This document shows positions 1-8,368 of a DNA stretch of 64,000 nt, in pieces (positions within the stretch are counted from its first letter, which is position 1; the number at the start of each line of letters is the position of its first letter). The notes under the pieces are model-generated. The model made no database searches. It saw only the letters and a list, made by a program, of their open reading frames with translations, and was not told the DNA's origin. The stretch spans positions 248,001 through 312,000 of the forward strand of contig NZ_LOJF01000009.1 of assembly GCF_001494635.1 (NCBI RefSeq), read 5' to 3'. Source of the DNA: Tractidigestivibacter scatoligenes. Lineage in GTDB: Bacteria > Actinomycetota > Coriobacteriia > Coriobacteriales > Atopobiaceae. The position numbers and the translations under genes are program-made.

Positions 1-1
1 G

Positions 2-619
2 CGACCCACGGCAGAGGACGGGGCCCAGGCCACGCGCCTGGCACTTGCTGGGAACGGAGAGCCGCTTGCTCGCGGCAACGTGGGTGCAGGAACGGGCTGC
101 ACCGTTGGCAAGGTTGGAGGTCCCACGCGCGCCATGAAGAGCGGCCTTGGCGAGGACGTGGAGGGCGTGGGAGCCTTGGTCTGCGGCGCCGTGACCGCCG
201 TGAACGCCTGCGGAGACGTAGTCGACCCCGCAACCGGCGCGGCAATTGCAGGTCTTCGCACCAAGGACGGTGAGGCCCTTGCAAGCACGGAGGACGAGAT
301 CCTCTCGCTGGCAGCCCAGATGCCGCTCGAGCGTCGCACCAACACAACCATCTCGTGCGTGGTCACCAACGCGCGCCTCACCAAGCCGCAGGCCACGAAG
401 GTGGCGCAGATGGCGGCAGACGCCTACGCCCACGCCATCAGGCCCACCCACACGACCAACGACGGCGACACCGTCTTTGTGATGGCCACGGGCGAGGTCG
501 AGGCACAGGTGGATGTGGTTGGGGTTCTCGCCACACGCGCCCTCGAGCGGGCGATAGCAGACGGGGCGAGAGGCGCCACCGCAGCGTATGGCCTTCCTGC
601 TGCTCGAGACCTGGCGTAA
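2..619 (+). CDS. P1 family peptidase (DmpA/NylC-like), 5' end outside window
   Basis: This is the C-terminal part of an N-terminal-nucleophile hydrolase of family S58 (L-aminopeptidase/D-esterase, beta-peptidase and nylon hydrolase relatives). The frame is open to the window edge, so the true start lies upstream; the first internal GTG is at 80. The glycine-rich GAGTGCTVGK stretch is followed by KSGLG and later by RTNTTI. In NylC-type members the chain cleaves itself between Asn and Thr and the new N-terminal Thr is the nucleophile, so the Asn-Thr here is the probable processing site. The DGDTVFVMATGE block near the C terminus is typical of the family. The substrate cannot be told from the sequence. 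Confidence 0.85.
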   Translation, partial: RPTAEDGAQATRLALAGNGEPLARGNVGAGTGCTVGKVGGPTRAMKSGLGEDVEGVGALVCGAVTAVNACGDVVDPATGAAIAGLRTKDGEALASTEDEILSLAAQMPLERRTNTTISCVVTNARLTKPQATKVAQMAADAYAHAIRPTHTTNDGDTVFVMATGEVEAQVDVVGVLATRALERAIADGARGATAAYGLPAARDLA

Positions 620-815
620 CTCCTGCGGCGACTGGCAAGCGCCGGGCAAGGCCCCTCAATGTGTGGAGTTCCCAGAAGTGGGGCAGCGCCTTGTCCCGAG
701 CATGAAAGGACCGCCGCCGTGAGCATCCTGTCCGTTCCCTGCCATCAGTGCGATGCACCAAAGCTCGAGGAAAAGCTTGCAGAGATTCTGCCAGCACCGG
801 AGAGCTAGCGCAAAG

Positions 816-856
816 AGCGGGGCTGCCCAGCTGGACAGTCCCGCTCACCATTTTTT
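816..856 (+). terminator. probable intrinsic terminator after the P1 peptidase
   Basis: A 10-bp stem (816-825 with 836-845, one G-U pair) is followed five bases later by a run of six T at 851-856. It lies about 200 bases after the peptidase stop and just before the 3' end of the convergent amidase gene. The gap between stem and T-run makes it imperfect. Confidence 0.45.
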
Positions 857-877
857 CCTCTGCGCTATTCCTTCGTG

Positions 878-1903
878 CTATTCCTCGTGGGGAATGCCGG
901 GAATCGGTGCCCACTTGACGCCCGGAAGCGTCCTGGTCATGCCCTCGACCTCTTTCTGGGTGCCTTCGGGGTCCTCGACCCACTTGCGGTAGAACTCGAA
1001 CTGGCACTTCGACTCGCCGAAGCGCTCTTCGCCCGAATTGATTGTGCCCGTATAGCCGCGGTGCAAGAGCTTGTAGAGATGGTTCTGAGACTGCCAGTTA
1101 GCACGGGCATCGCGAATGGCAGACACCGAGAGCTGTGCATACTGGTAGCTGTAGTCCTCTGCACCGGTCATGCCAAGGATGTGCCCATCAAAGCCGCAGA
1201 TCGAGCTGTGGCCGAAGTAGGAATAGACCCCATCGAAGCCCGATGCATTGGCAACTGCCGCATAGACATTGTTGCACCATGCCATGACGGGGACGACATT
1301 GACCTCTTCCTGATTCGCCGGATACATGTAGCCCTGGCAGCGGATAACAAGCTCGGCCCCGCACATCGCGCAGTCTCGCCAAATCTCAGGATAGTTGCCG
1401 TCATCACAGATGATGAGGGAAATCTTGAGGCCCTTGGGGCCCTCGCTCACATAGGTGGAGTCTCCCGGATACCAGCCCTCGATTGGCGTCCAGGGAATCA
1501 TCTTGCGGTACTTCTGGACAATCTCCCCCTTGTCATTGATCAGAATCAAGGTGTTGTAGGGGACCTTCTTCGGATGCTCTTCGTGGCGCTCGCCTGTCAG
1601 GGAGAAGACGCCCCAGACATGGTTCTCTATGCAGGCCTTCTTGAAGATCGCGACCTCAGGACCATCCACTGTGGTCGCATTCGCCATCATCTCGTCGAAA
1701 TCGTACATGATCCCATGCGTGGAGTACTCGGGAAAGACCACGAGGTCGAGTCCGGGAAGCCCGGTCTTGAGCCCCTTGATATAAGAAGCGATATGCTCGC
1801 AGTTCTCGAGGATACCCGCCTGGTCATGAAGACGCGGCATCTTCCAGTTCACAACCGCAACGCCTACACAGTCCGCGCTTGAAGAGATGTCCCCGTGGTT
1901 CAT
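878..1903 (-). CDS. amiE: aliphatic amidase
   Basis: Predicted to hydrolyse short aliphatic amides to the carboxylic acid and ammonia (EC 3.5.1.4) in the cytoplasm. The 341 residues belong to the nitrilase superfamily and align almost without gaps with Pseudomonas AmiE (346 aa). The catalytic triad falls at the same numbers: Glu59 ([10 protein letters not shown]), Lys134 (KYRKMIPW) and Cys166 ([11 protein letters not shown]). The N-terminal motif MNHGDISSS is characteristic of AmiE rather than formamidase AmiF, although AmiF cannot be fully excluded. The ATG is preceded by AAGGGG. No amide transporter or AmiC/AmiR regulator is adjacent, so the gene looks monocistronic. Confidence 0.93.
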   Translation of the reverse strand: MNHGDISSSADCVGVAVVNWKMPRLHDQAGILENCEHIASYIKGLKTGLPGLDLVVFPEYSTHGIMYDFDEMMANATTVDGPEVAIFKKACIENHVWGVFSLTGERHEEHPKKVPYNTLILINDKGEIVQKYRKMIPWTPIEGWYPGDSTYVSEGPKGLKISLIICDDGNYPEIWRDCAMCGAELVIRCQGYMYPANQEEVNVVPVMAWCNNVYAAVANASGFDGVYSYFGHSSICGFDGHILGMTGAEDYSYQYAQLSVSAIRDARANWQSQNHLYKLLHRGYTGTINSGEERFGESKCQFEFYRKWVEDPEGTQKEVEGMTRTLPGVKWAPIPGIPHEE

Positions 1904-2264
1904 AGCATGCCCCTTTCACATCAGCTTCCAGCTCATCCCTCAACTGGCTGAGCTCATTCTCGGAAGACGCAGTTATAGACAGGAGACACGGTCAATCATG
2001 GTTGCGTCTTCTCTTCTGGCAGGTTTCAGAAGGCATTGCGGCTCGACAGCACCGGACCTGCCCATTGCGGACTAGCTACCTGGCTCTTTTGAAGTTCAGC
2101 GGCCAATTGTCGACTCTAGTCGAAAGCCAGACAGCAGCAGCCGGCAGCCTGCGCTCTGGTCCACAGCCTCAGTGCCGACTCGTATAGTCTCCCAGATGCC
2201 GCCAAGGTAAGCTCGGCCTAAGGCGAGGGCTCAGAGCCCATAGTCAGGTCGTTCTCGCCCCTCG

Positions 2265-2347
2265 CGGAGAACAGCTCCATTTCTTAAAAGCAGTCTGCAT
2301 TTGCCCTGTTGGCGTGTAGTCGTTTTAAGAAAAAGAGCTGTTCTCCG
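2265..2347. repeat. long hairpin element, copy 1 of a conserved-loop pair
   Basis: Two 25-base arms (2265-2289 and 2323-2347) are complementary with two mismatches. They enclose a 33-base loop (2290-2322) containing CTGCATTTGCCC followed by TGTTGGCGTGTAG. The same loop, with three A/T changes in 25 bases, occurs in opposite orientation inside the hairpin at 26977-27067, whose stem is unrelated in sequence. No T-run follows, so simple termination does not explain it. Confidence 0.8.
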
Positions 2348-2407
2348 AAAAGGAAGGACCCCGAGCCAAGACCCGAAGCCTGACGCGCCAAGGGAATACG
2401 CATGCGC

Positions 2408-2468
2408 GGGGCCCTGTTTGCTTCAGGAGTTCTTCGCGAAGCGTAACTCCAGAAGCAAACAGGGCCCC
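2408..2468 (-). terminator. very long hairpin downstream of the family 2 glycosyltransferase
   Basis: Arms 2408-2431 and 2445-2468 pair over 24 bp with a single mismatch around a 13-base loop. It begins 30 bases after the stop codon of the minus-strand glycosyltransferase, as a terminator would. There is no T-tract on the minus-strand side, so it may act as an mRNA 3'-end stabiliser instead. Confidence 0.5.
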
Positions 2469-2498
2469 AAGCCCCCGTACGTCTCCCCTTGCGCGTCC

Positions 2499-3533
2499 CT
2501 AGTTGAATTTCACGTGCTTCTGGGCCACGCGATAGCCCCAGAGCGTGATGTCCTTGCCCACGAGGCCAGGCAGGTTGGTCGCGATGCCCACAACGCCATG
2601 ACGCGCACGACGATACATCTTGGGATCGTAGGCTTTGAGGTCATCCCAGAGCTTCTGCAGCTGCTCCTCGGCATCGGGCCTATCGGACTTCTTCGAGAAG
2701 ACCGAGCAGATGGCCATGATGATGGTGAAGTAGCTCATCATGTACTCGCGTAGCTTGCGCGGCTGGACGTCGTCGTAGAGGTGATAGGCCTCCCACATCA
2801 CGCGAGCAACGCGCCAGTAGTGGTCAACGCGACTCGTGAGTACGGCGTCGTTCACGGACTGGTCCTCGCGCCCAATGAAGTAGCGATAGAGGTCCACATC
2901 AAGGTAGTAGAGGTTGTGGCACCTGGGGAACGGCACGTAGGCGTAGATGTTGTCCACGTAGAACGTGTGGGCCGGCATCTGTAGGTTGGCCGCGCGCAGC
3001 GTCTTGGTGCGGTACGTGAGCGCGTGCATGAGAAGATACTGCGTCTTCTTGAAGTGACCAATCTCTCCCCAGGTAAAGACGCGTCCCACCGGCAGCACGT
3101 GGCGATAGTCGACCACGTTCTGCGTGCCATCCTCCACGTGCTCGTAGACGTAGTTGGTAATCACGAGGTCGACGTTGTCGCCAAGCTCGTCAAAGCGGCG
3201 GAGCGTGGTGAGAAGGCGCTGGAGTGCCTCTGCGTCAAACCAGTCGTCGGAGTCGATGTTCTTGAAGTACGCGCCCTGGGCTGCACCCACAGCAGCCATC
3301 ACGGCCTTGCCGTGTCCGCCGTTCTCCTGGTGCACCGCGCGGATGATGTTAGGGTAGCGCTTTGCCCAGTCGTCAGCCTTCTGGGGGGTGTCATCCTTGG
3401 TGGAGCCATCGTCCACAATCACAATCTCGACGTCCTCGGCATAGCCGGACCCCTCGAGGATGGAAGTGATGCACTTGTCCATGTAGGCCGCCGCGTTATA
3501 GCACGGGATGCCAAAGGTGATGGTCTTCTCCAT
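2499..3533 (-). CDS. family 2 glycosyltransferase
   Basis: A 344-residue GT-A fold glycosyltransferase, predicted to transfer a sugar from a nucleotide donor at the cytoplasmic membrane face. The N terminus reads ITFGIPCYNAAAYMDKC, followed by VDDGS at about residues 40-44 and the DSDD nucleotide/metal motif at about 94-97. No transmembrane segment is evident. The ATG at 3533 is chosen because the homology begins there; the open frame further upstream has no family similarity. It lies downstream of glf on the same strand, which suggests that it could use UDP-galactofuranose, but a terminator-like hairpin separates them and the acceptor is unknown. Confidence 0.85.
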   Translation of the reverse strand: MEKTITFGIPCYNAAAYMDKCITSILEGSGYAEDVEIVIVDDGSTKDDTPQKADDWAKRYPNIIRAVHQENGGHGKAVMAAVGAAQGAYFKNIDSDDWFDAEALQRLLTTLRRFDELGDNVDLVITNYVYEHVEDGTQNVVDYRHVLPVGRVFTWGEIGHFKKTQYLLMHALTYRTKTLRAANLQMPAHTFYVDNIYAYVPFPRCHNLYYLDVDLYRYFIGREDQSVNDAVLTSRVDHYWRVARVMWEAYHLYDDVQPRKLREYMMSYFTIIMAICSVFSKKSDRPDAEEQLQKLWDDLKAYDPKMYRRARHGVVGIATNLPGLVGKDITLWGYRVAQKHVKFN

Positions 3534-3605
3534 GTGAGTTTGTCCTTGGTCGAGGGAGCGTGGCTGTGGTTGGCACGACAGACCAAACGGTCTTAAAGCG
3601 CGCGA

Positions 3606-3637
3606 GAAAAATGGGGCGGAGCGCTGTGCCCCGCTCC
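3606..3637 (-). terminator. intrinsic terminator after glf
   Basis: On the minus strand a GC-rich stem (plus coordinates 3613-3617 with 3628-3632, with an alternative GGAGCG/CGCTCC pairing) is followed directly by ATTTTTC. It lies just after the glf stop codon and would limit read-through into the glycosyltransferase gene. Confidence 0.55.
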
Positions 3638-3645
3638 GAAGCGTG

Positions 3646-4848
3646 CTACTTGTGCACCTGAATGAGCTCGTCCGACAGGTTGAGCGCCGAGGCAACCACA
3701 CCATCCATGTCGTAGTAGCGGTACTCCGCAAGGCGGCCAACACAGTGGAAGTTGAGAATGCCGGCAACACGCTCGCGGTAGCGGCGGTAGAGCTCGAGGT
3801 TGTCATCCTCCAGGATGGCATAGTACGGTGTCTGGCCGCTCTCGGGCACGTATGCCTTGGAGTACTCGCGCATGATGGTCGTGCGCCCAGGCGCCACCTG
3901 GCCGGTCATGTTCTTGAACTCGGTGATGCGCGTGAAGTCCTCGGAGGTGGTGTAGTTGACGGTGCCCACGGGCTGGAACTGGTCGATGGGGAGCGTCTCG
4001 AACTGCATGTCGAGCGTGCGGTACGGCAGCGCGCCCAAGTCAAGCCCAAAGAGCTCGTCAAGGGGACCGGAGTAGACAATCTCTCCGCCGTAGGGACGCC
4101 CGCAGATGAGGACATTCGAGGTGCTCACCTTAAGGATGTCACGCACGTCTACGCCGAGAAACACGGAAATCAGATCGTGGTTGAGCATGTTCTCAAAGAG
4201 CTTCGTGTAACCCTCGGCGGGCATGCCCTGGTACTTTGCCGTGGGGAAGTAGCGGTCGTCGTCACCAACAAAGACGGGCACGCGGCCAGTGATCGACGGG
4301 TCAATCTGGTCGGGAGTTTTGCCCCACTGCTTCATGGTGTAGTGGAGAAAGACGTTCTCATAGACGTAGTCGGCGACCTCGGAGAGCTCGGGGTCGTTCT
4401 TCTCGCGCAGCTCCATGATGGGGACCTTCTTGTTCTCACCGAAGGTCGCCACGAGCTTCTGGTAGAGCGCCTCTCCCCTCTCGTCACCAAACGCGAGCTT
4501 GAGCGAGGTGTGGTTGAAGGGAACCGGCATGAGCGTGCCGTGAATGTTGGCTAGGACCTTGTGCTGGTAGCCCGTCCACTCGGTGAAACGCGAGAGGTAC
4601 TGGTTCACGCGGTCGTTCATGGTGTGGTAGATGTGCGGGCCGTACTTGTGCACCAGGATGCCGGCATCATCAACGTAGTCGTAGGCGTTTCCGCCAATGT
4701 GGTCGCGTCGCTCGATGACGGCAACCTTCATGCCGCACGCCTCTGCAAGGCGGCGGGCGCAGACCGCACCCGCGTAGCCCGCGCCCACGATGATGGCATC
4801 ATATGCATCTGGGTTGAAGCCGGCAGGCAGTCCGTTTGCGATTCCCAT
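3646..4848 (-). CDS. glf: UDP-galactopyranose mutase
   Basis: A flavoenzyme that interconverts UDP-galactopyranose and UDP-galactofuranose, the donor for galactofuranose-containing surface glycans. The 400-residue product has an FAD-binding VGAGYAG at residues 21-27, the IERRDHIGGNAYDY block, and the family-typical GPHIYHT and PVPFNHTSL segments. Size and motif order match Glf. ATG 4848 is preceded by GGAAGGA, while the frame upstream of it has no homology. It is followed on the same strand by a GT2 glycosyltransferase, a logical partner. The divergent neighbour is pta. Confidence 0.94.
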   Translation of the reverse strand: MGIANGLPAGFNPDAYDAIIVGAGYAGAVCARRLAEACGMKVAVIERRDHIGGNAYDYVDDAGILVHKYGPHIYHTMNDRVNQYLSRFTEWTGYQHKVLANIHGTLMPVPFNHTSLKLAFGDERGEALYQKLVATFGENKKVPIMELREKNDPELSEVADYVYENVFLHYTMKQWGKTPDQIDPSITGRVPVFVGDDDRYFPTAKYQGMPAEGYTKLFENMLNHDLISVFLGVDVRDILKVSTSNVLICGRPYGGEIVYSGPLDELFGLDLGALPYRTLDMQFETLPIDQFQPVGTVNYTTSEDFTRITEFKNMTGQVAPGRTTIMREYSKAYVPESGQTPYYAILEDDNLELYRRYRERVAGILNFHCVGRLAEYRYYDMDGVVASALNLSDELIQVHK

Positions 4849-4951
4849 GAAAGTCCTTCCCAAGCGCCCCGTGGGGCCCCGATACCTCGGACCGCGAAGC
4901 GCGGCCAAAAAGAATCGAGTGTGTGCGCAGGGCGCAACGCATCTCGATCTG

Positions 4952-4981
4952 GCTGTTGATTTTAACACTCGCTCCTATAAT
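4952..4981 (+). promoter_or_regulatory. promoter of pta
   Basis: A perfect -10 box TATAAT is at 4976-4981, with a weak -35 (CTGTTG) 17 bases upstream. The predicted transcript would carry a leader of about 110 bases before the pta ATG. It is one of the clearest sigma-70-type -10 elements in the window. Confidence 0.6.
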
Positions 4982-5098
4982 GGGTAACGACCCATGCGGC
5001 TGGCCGGGCACGGTCTCACAATCTACAGGCCAAGGCCCGCGAACGGACCGCACAAGGGGTGTAAGCGGCACACCACAAGACAAGAGGGAGCAGCATCG

Positions 5099-6076
5099 AT
5101 GAGTGAGTTTCTTGACCGCATGAAGACCGCCGCCAAGGCCGACAGGAAGAAGATCGTCCTTCCCGAGGGCGAGGATCCGCGCACCATTGCGGCCGCCCGC
5201 CAGATTGTGGACGAAGGCATCGCCGACCTTGTCATCCTTGGCGACCCTGCCAAGATCGACGTCCCCGGCGTCACCGTGATCGACCCGCGCACTGCTGAGA
5301 GGCACGACGAGTACGCTGCCGCCTTCGCCGAGCTGCGCAAGAAGAAGGGCGTCACGCTGCCCGAGGCCATGGAGCAGATGAACGACGCCACCTACTTTGG
5401 CACCATGATGGTCAAGATGGGCGACGCTGACGGCCTGGTCTCCGGCGCCTGCCACTCGACCGCCAACACGCTGCGACCCGCGCTCCAGATCCTGAAGACC
5501 GCCCCCGGAACCAAGCTCGTCTCGGCGTTCTTTATTATGTGCACCGACAAGGCAGAGTACGGCGAGAACGGCACGCTGCTCTTTGCTGACTGCGGCCTCA
5601 ACATCAACCCCACGGCCGACGAGCTCTCCGAGATTGCCATCGCCTCCGCGGGCTCTTGGAAGAAGTACATGAGCTCCGAGCCCAAGGTCGCCATGCTCTC
5701 CTTCTCCACCATGGGCTCCGCCAAGGGCGACGTGCCCACCAAGGTCCAGGAGGCAACCGCCCTTGCGCACGAGAAGGCCCCCGAGCTCGCCGTCGACGGC
5801 GACCTGCAGCTTGACGCCGCCCTGGTGCCGAGCGTGGCCGAGCTCAAGGCTCCCGGTTCCACCGTTGCCGGTCACGCCAACGTGCTCGTGTTCCCCGACC
5901 TCGAGGCCGGAAACATCGGCTACAAGCTGGTCCAGCGCTTCGCCGGCGCCGAAGCCTACGGCCCGGTGCTCCAGGGCATCGCGAAGCCTGTCAACGACCT
6001 CTCGCGTGGCTGCTCCGCCGAGGACATCGTGGGCGTTGTTGCCATCACCGCCGTCCAGGCGCAGATGGCCGAGTAG
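5099..6076 (+). CDS. pta: phosphate acetyltransferase
   Basis: Converts acetyl-CoA and phosphate to acetyl phosphate, the first step of acetate formation; AckA (14829-16010) then makes ATP. The 325-residue product is the short Pta type, without the N-terminal DRTGG/P-loop extension of enterobacterial Pta. It starts MSEFLDRM and shows the family segments IVLPEGEDPR, DGLVSGACHSTANTLRPALQ and the C-terminal NVLVFPDLEAGNIGYKLVQR. ATG 5099 is preceded by GAGGGAGCAGC. Unusually, ackA is not adjacent but 9 kb away on the other strand. A strong hairpin follows the stop. Confidence 0.96.
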   Translation: MSEFLDRMKTAAKADRKKIVLPEGEDPRTIAAARQIVDEGIADLVILGDPAKIDVPGVTVIDPRTAERHDEYAAAFAELRKKKGVTLPEAMEQMNDATYFGTMMVKMGDADGLVSGACHSTANTLRPALQILKTAPGTKLVSAFFIMCTDKAEYGENGTLLFADCGLNINPTADELSEIAIASAGSWKKYMSSEPKVAMLSFSTMGSAKGDVPTKVQEATALAHEKAPELAVDGDLQLDAALVPSVAELKAPGSTVAGHANVLVFPDLEAGNIGYKLVQRFAGAEAYGPVLQGIAKPVNDLSRGCSAEDIVGVVAITAVQAQMAE

Positions 6077-6135
6077 GACATGTCTGTCGCTCGCCTAAAG
6101 AGCGCATAACCCTGCGGTTTTCTCGCCTAAAACCT

Positions 6136-6184
6136 CCCCCGCCCCTTCCGACCGTTCACCCTCACAGGTCAGAAGGGGCGGGGG
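6136..6184 (+). terminator. terminator after pta
   Basis: The arms CCCCCGCCCCTTC (6136-6148) plus GACC and GGTC plus GAAGGGGCGGGGG (to 6184) pair over 17 bp with one mismatch around a 13-base loop. It lies 60 bases after the pta stop codon. The downstream sequence is only weakly T-rich. Confidence 0.7.
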
Positions 6185-6317
6185 CGCTCTTCATCTTGGT
6201 AGCTACACGGCCGGTGCGCCATCCACGAGCTTTCAGTGCCCTACGGTCTCGTCGCTCGTTTTATGGGGCGCAAAAGCGCACCGCGGGAACTGCCGGGAAG
6301 TCTGCCAAGGCAAAGGC

Positions 6318-7415
6318 CTACTTGCTGGAGACGACCTCCTTGCCGCTTGTGACCTCATCCCACCTGGCGAGCGTCGCATCGCGGTCGGACCCAAACCTGC
6401 TTAGATCCTCAGTCATGAGCTGCGATGGGTCAAAGTCAAGCTCGAGGCCGTCGATCGTAGGCAGCGCAAGCAGTATCGTTGACTTCTTGTCGATGTCAGC
6501 CAGAGCCCGGAGGTTCTCGTCAGACGAGAAGAACCACTGGATGAAGAGCTTGGCGTCCTCGGTGTCGTCCGCGTTGGCAAAGGCCGCAACCCCATCAGGA
6601 ATGTAGGGCATGCCCTCCTCGGGGTAGACGATCTCGAGCGTACCGTCGGCCAGAATGTCATCGAGCGTATTGTCGATGTAGGTGATGCCAACAGCCGCCT
6701 CGCCTGCAGCCACGCGCGTGGAGGGGTCGCTGCCGCGCTTGGTGTAATACGGGATGTTCTCGTTAAGGGCCGTGAGGTACTCCCAGCCCTTGTCCTCTCC
6801 CATGGTCTGGAGGATGGCAGCAACGGCCGCGTAGTTCGTGCCCGAGACCGCAGGCGAGGACATCATGATCTCGCCCTTGTAGTCGGAACTCGCAAGGTCC
6901 GCCCAAGACGCTGGCTTCTCGGCGCCAATCTCGTCAAGGATGTCATTGTTCACGATGAAGCCGACGATGGTGGCACCCTTGGAGAACCAGTAGTTGTCCT
7001 CAGACTTGAAGCCTTCGGCAAACTCGGAGGCACGGTCGAAATCGACCCTCTCGAGAAGGCCGGAGTCAGCCGCACTCATGAACGAGTCGATTCCGCCTCC
7101 AAACCAGAGGTCCGCCGCTGGCTTGCCCCCCTCGGCCTTGAGCTTGGAGAGAACCTCACCCGAAGACATCGAGATGTACTCGACGGGAGCACCCACCTCG
7201 GAGGTGAACTTATCAAAGAGCGCCTTGTAGCTCTCGCTCGTGCAGAGGACCTTGAGCGTCTTCCCCGAGGTGGACGTAAGCCCCTCGGTTGACGTGTCGG
7301 CCTTGTCCGGCTCGGCGGACCCTCCCCCGTTGCCCTGAGAACAGCCCGCAAGGCCAAGGAGGCTCGCCGCCCCGGCAATGCGAATGAATCCCCTTCTCGA
7401 AACGATGTTACTCAC
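6318..7415 (-). CDS. ferric-type ABC transporter substrate-binding lipoprotein
   Basis: Extracytoplasmic solute-binding protein of 365 residues, similar in layout to iron(III)/2-aminoethylphosphonate/thiamine-type binding proteins (FbpA/AfuA class). The N terminus carries a twin-arginine-like SRRGFIRIAGA followed by the lipobox LAGC, so it is probably exported folded and lipid-anchored. The binding-protein body runs from about residue 50 (KTLKVLCTSES). The start is GTG at 7415 with GAGGGAGAC upstream. It begins 14 bases after the ATPase gene of the same operon ends. The transported ligand is not certain: iron is the family default, but phosphonate or polyamine transporters look similar. Confidence 0.87.
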   Translation of the reverse strand: MSNIVSRRGFIRIAGAASLLGLAGCSQGNGGGSAEPDKADTSTEGLTSTSGKTLKVLCTSESYKALFDKFTSEVGAPVEYISMSSGEVLSKLKAEGGKPAADLWFGGGIDSFMSAADSGLLERVDFDRASEFAEGFKSEDNYWFSKGATIVGFIVNNDILDEIGAEKPASWADLASSDYKGEIMMSSPAVSGTNYAAVAAILQTMGEDKGWEYLTALNENIPYYTKRGSDPSTRVAAGEAAVGITYIDNTLDDILADGTLEIVYPEEGMPYIPDGVAAFANADDTEDAKLFIQWFFSSDENLRALADIDKKSTILLALPTIDGLELDFDPSQLMTEDLSRFGSDRDATLARWDEVTSGKEVVSSK

Positions 7416-7428
7416 CTTGTCTCCCTCT

Positions 7429-8367
7429 CTATACGTCGATGGTCTGGTCTATGACAAAAGGCACTGTCGCACCCCTTGCGTAGCGTTGGTTTGCAGGAGC
7501 GCGAACGTACACGCGCGATTCCCCCACAAGCAGCTCATAGCGCCAATAGCCGCCAAGGTAGGTGGCATCCCCGACGACGCCCAGGACCCCGCCTTCCTTG
7601 CCAAGGGTCACCGCCTCGTCTCGGAAGAATCGCGTTCCGCCTGGCACGTCAAGTTCGTTTACGTGGCCGAGAAACCTTGCGCAGTAAAGGTCGGCGGGAT
7701 GGTCGTATGCCTCGCGCGGGGTAGCCACTTGGAGGATCTTGCCATTGCGCATGATCGCCAACCTGTCCGCGAAGGACATGGCCTCCTCACGATCGTGTGT
7801 GACGAAGACCATCGTCACGCCGAACCGACGCTGGATTTGGCGTACCTCCTCGCGCATTCGGATGCGGAGGTTGGCGTCGAGGTTGCTAAACGGCTCGTCG
7901 AGAAGAAGCACCTTGGGCCCCAGAACGAGTGCCCTCGCAAGCGCGACACGCTGTTGTTGGCCACCCGATATGTCCTGGACACGGCTGGACGCGCATTCGG
8001 AAAGCCCTACGGCCTCGAGCATCTCCATCGCCCGTTGCTTGGCCTCGGCGCGCGTTGCGCCAGAAAAACGCACGCCATAGCCAACGTTTTCCACCACGCT
8101 CATGTGGGGGAAGAGCGCGTAGGACTGAAACACCGTTGCCGTTGGACGAATTTCGGGCGACATTCCGGTCACGTCCTGCCCATCGATGACCACCCTGCCG
8201 CCATCCGGAGCGAGAAACCCCCCAACCAGGCGGAGCGTCGTTGTCTTCCCGCAGCCGGATGCCCCGAGAAGGCACATGACTTCGCCCTTCTCGACGCTGA
8301 GGCAAAGGTCATCGATGACCTCGTGACTCCCAAAGGACTTGGAGAGGTGGGAAAGCTCAAGAAACAT
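7429..8367 (-). CDS. ABC transporter ATP-binding protein (FbpC/PotA-like)
   Basis: ATPase that energises the adjacent importer. The 312-residue product has Walker A GASGCGKT at residues 35-42, a Q-loop at VFQSYALFPH, signature SGGQQQR, Walker B LLLDEPFSNLD and the H-loop VFVTHDREEAM. About 75 C-terminal residues form a TOBE-like domain, as in ferric and polyamine importers. The ATG at 8367 follows the permease stop by one base and has AGGAG within the permease end, indicating translational coupling. A longer upstream frame overlaps the permease and is not needed. Confidence 0.92.
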   Translation of the reverse strand: MFLELSHLSKSFGSHEVIDDLCLSVEKGEVMCLLGASGCGKTTTLRLVGGFLAPDGGRVVIDGQDVTGMSPEIRPTATVFQSYALFPHMSVVENVGYGVRFSGATRAEAKQRAMEMLEAVGLSECASSRVQDISGGQQQRVALARALVLGPKVLLLDEPFSNLDANLRIRMREEVRQIQRRFGVTMVFVTHDREEAMSFADRLAIMRNGKILQVATPREAYDHPADLYCARFLGHVNELDVPGGTRFFRDEAVTLGKEGGVLGVVGDATYLGGYWRYELLVGESRVYVRAPANQRYARGATVPFVIDQTIDV

Positions 8368-8368
8368 G

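Larger units (their letters stand above)
1904..2498. other. 595-bp gap without a recognisable gene
   Basis: Only short, unconvincing open frames occur here. The 5' flank of the amidase (1904-2250) shows no clear feature. The second half holds two long inverted repeats, listed separately at 2265-2347 and 2408-2468, downstream of the glycosyltransferase gene. Confidence 0.6.

Noticed and set aside
3643-4554. A plus-strand open frame of 303 codons antisense to glf
   Set aside because: Shadow of glf without homology.
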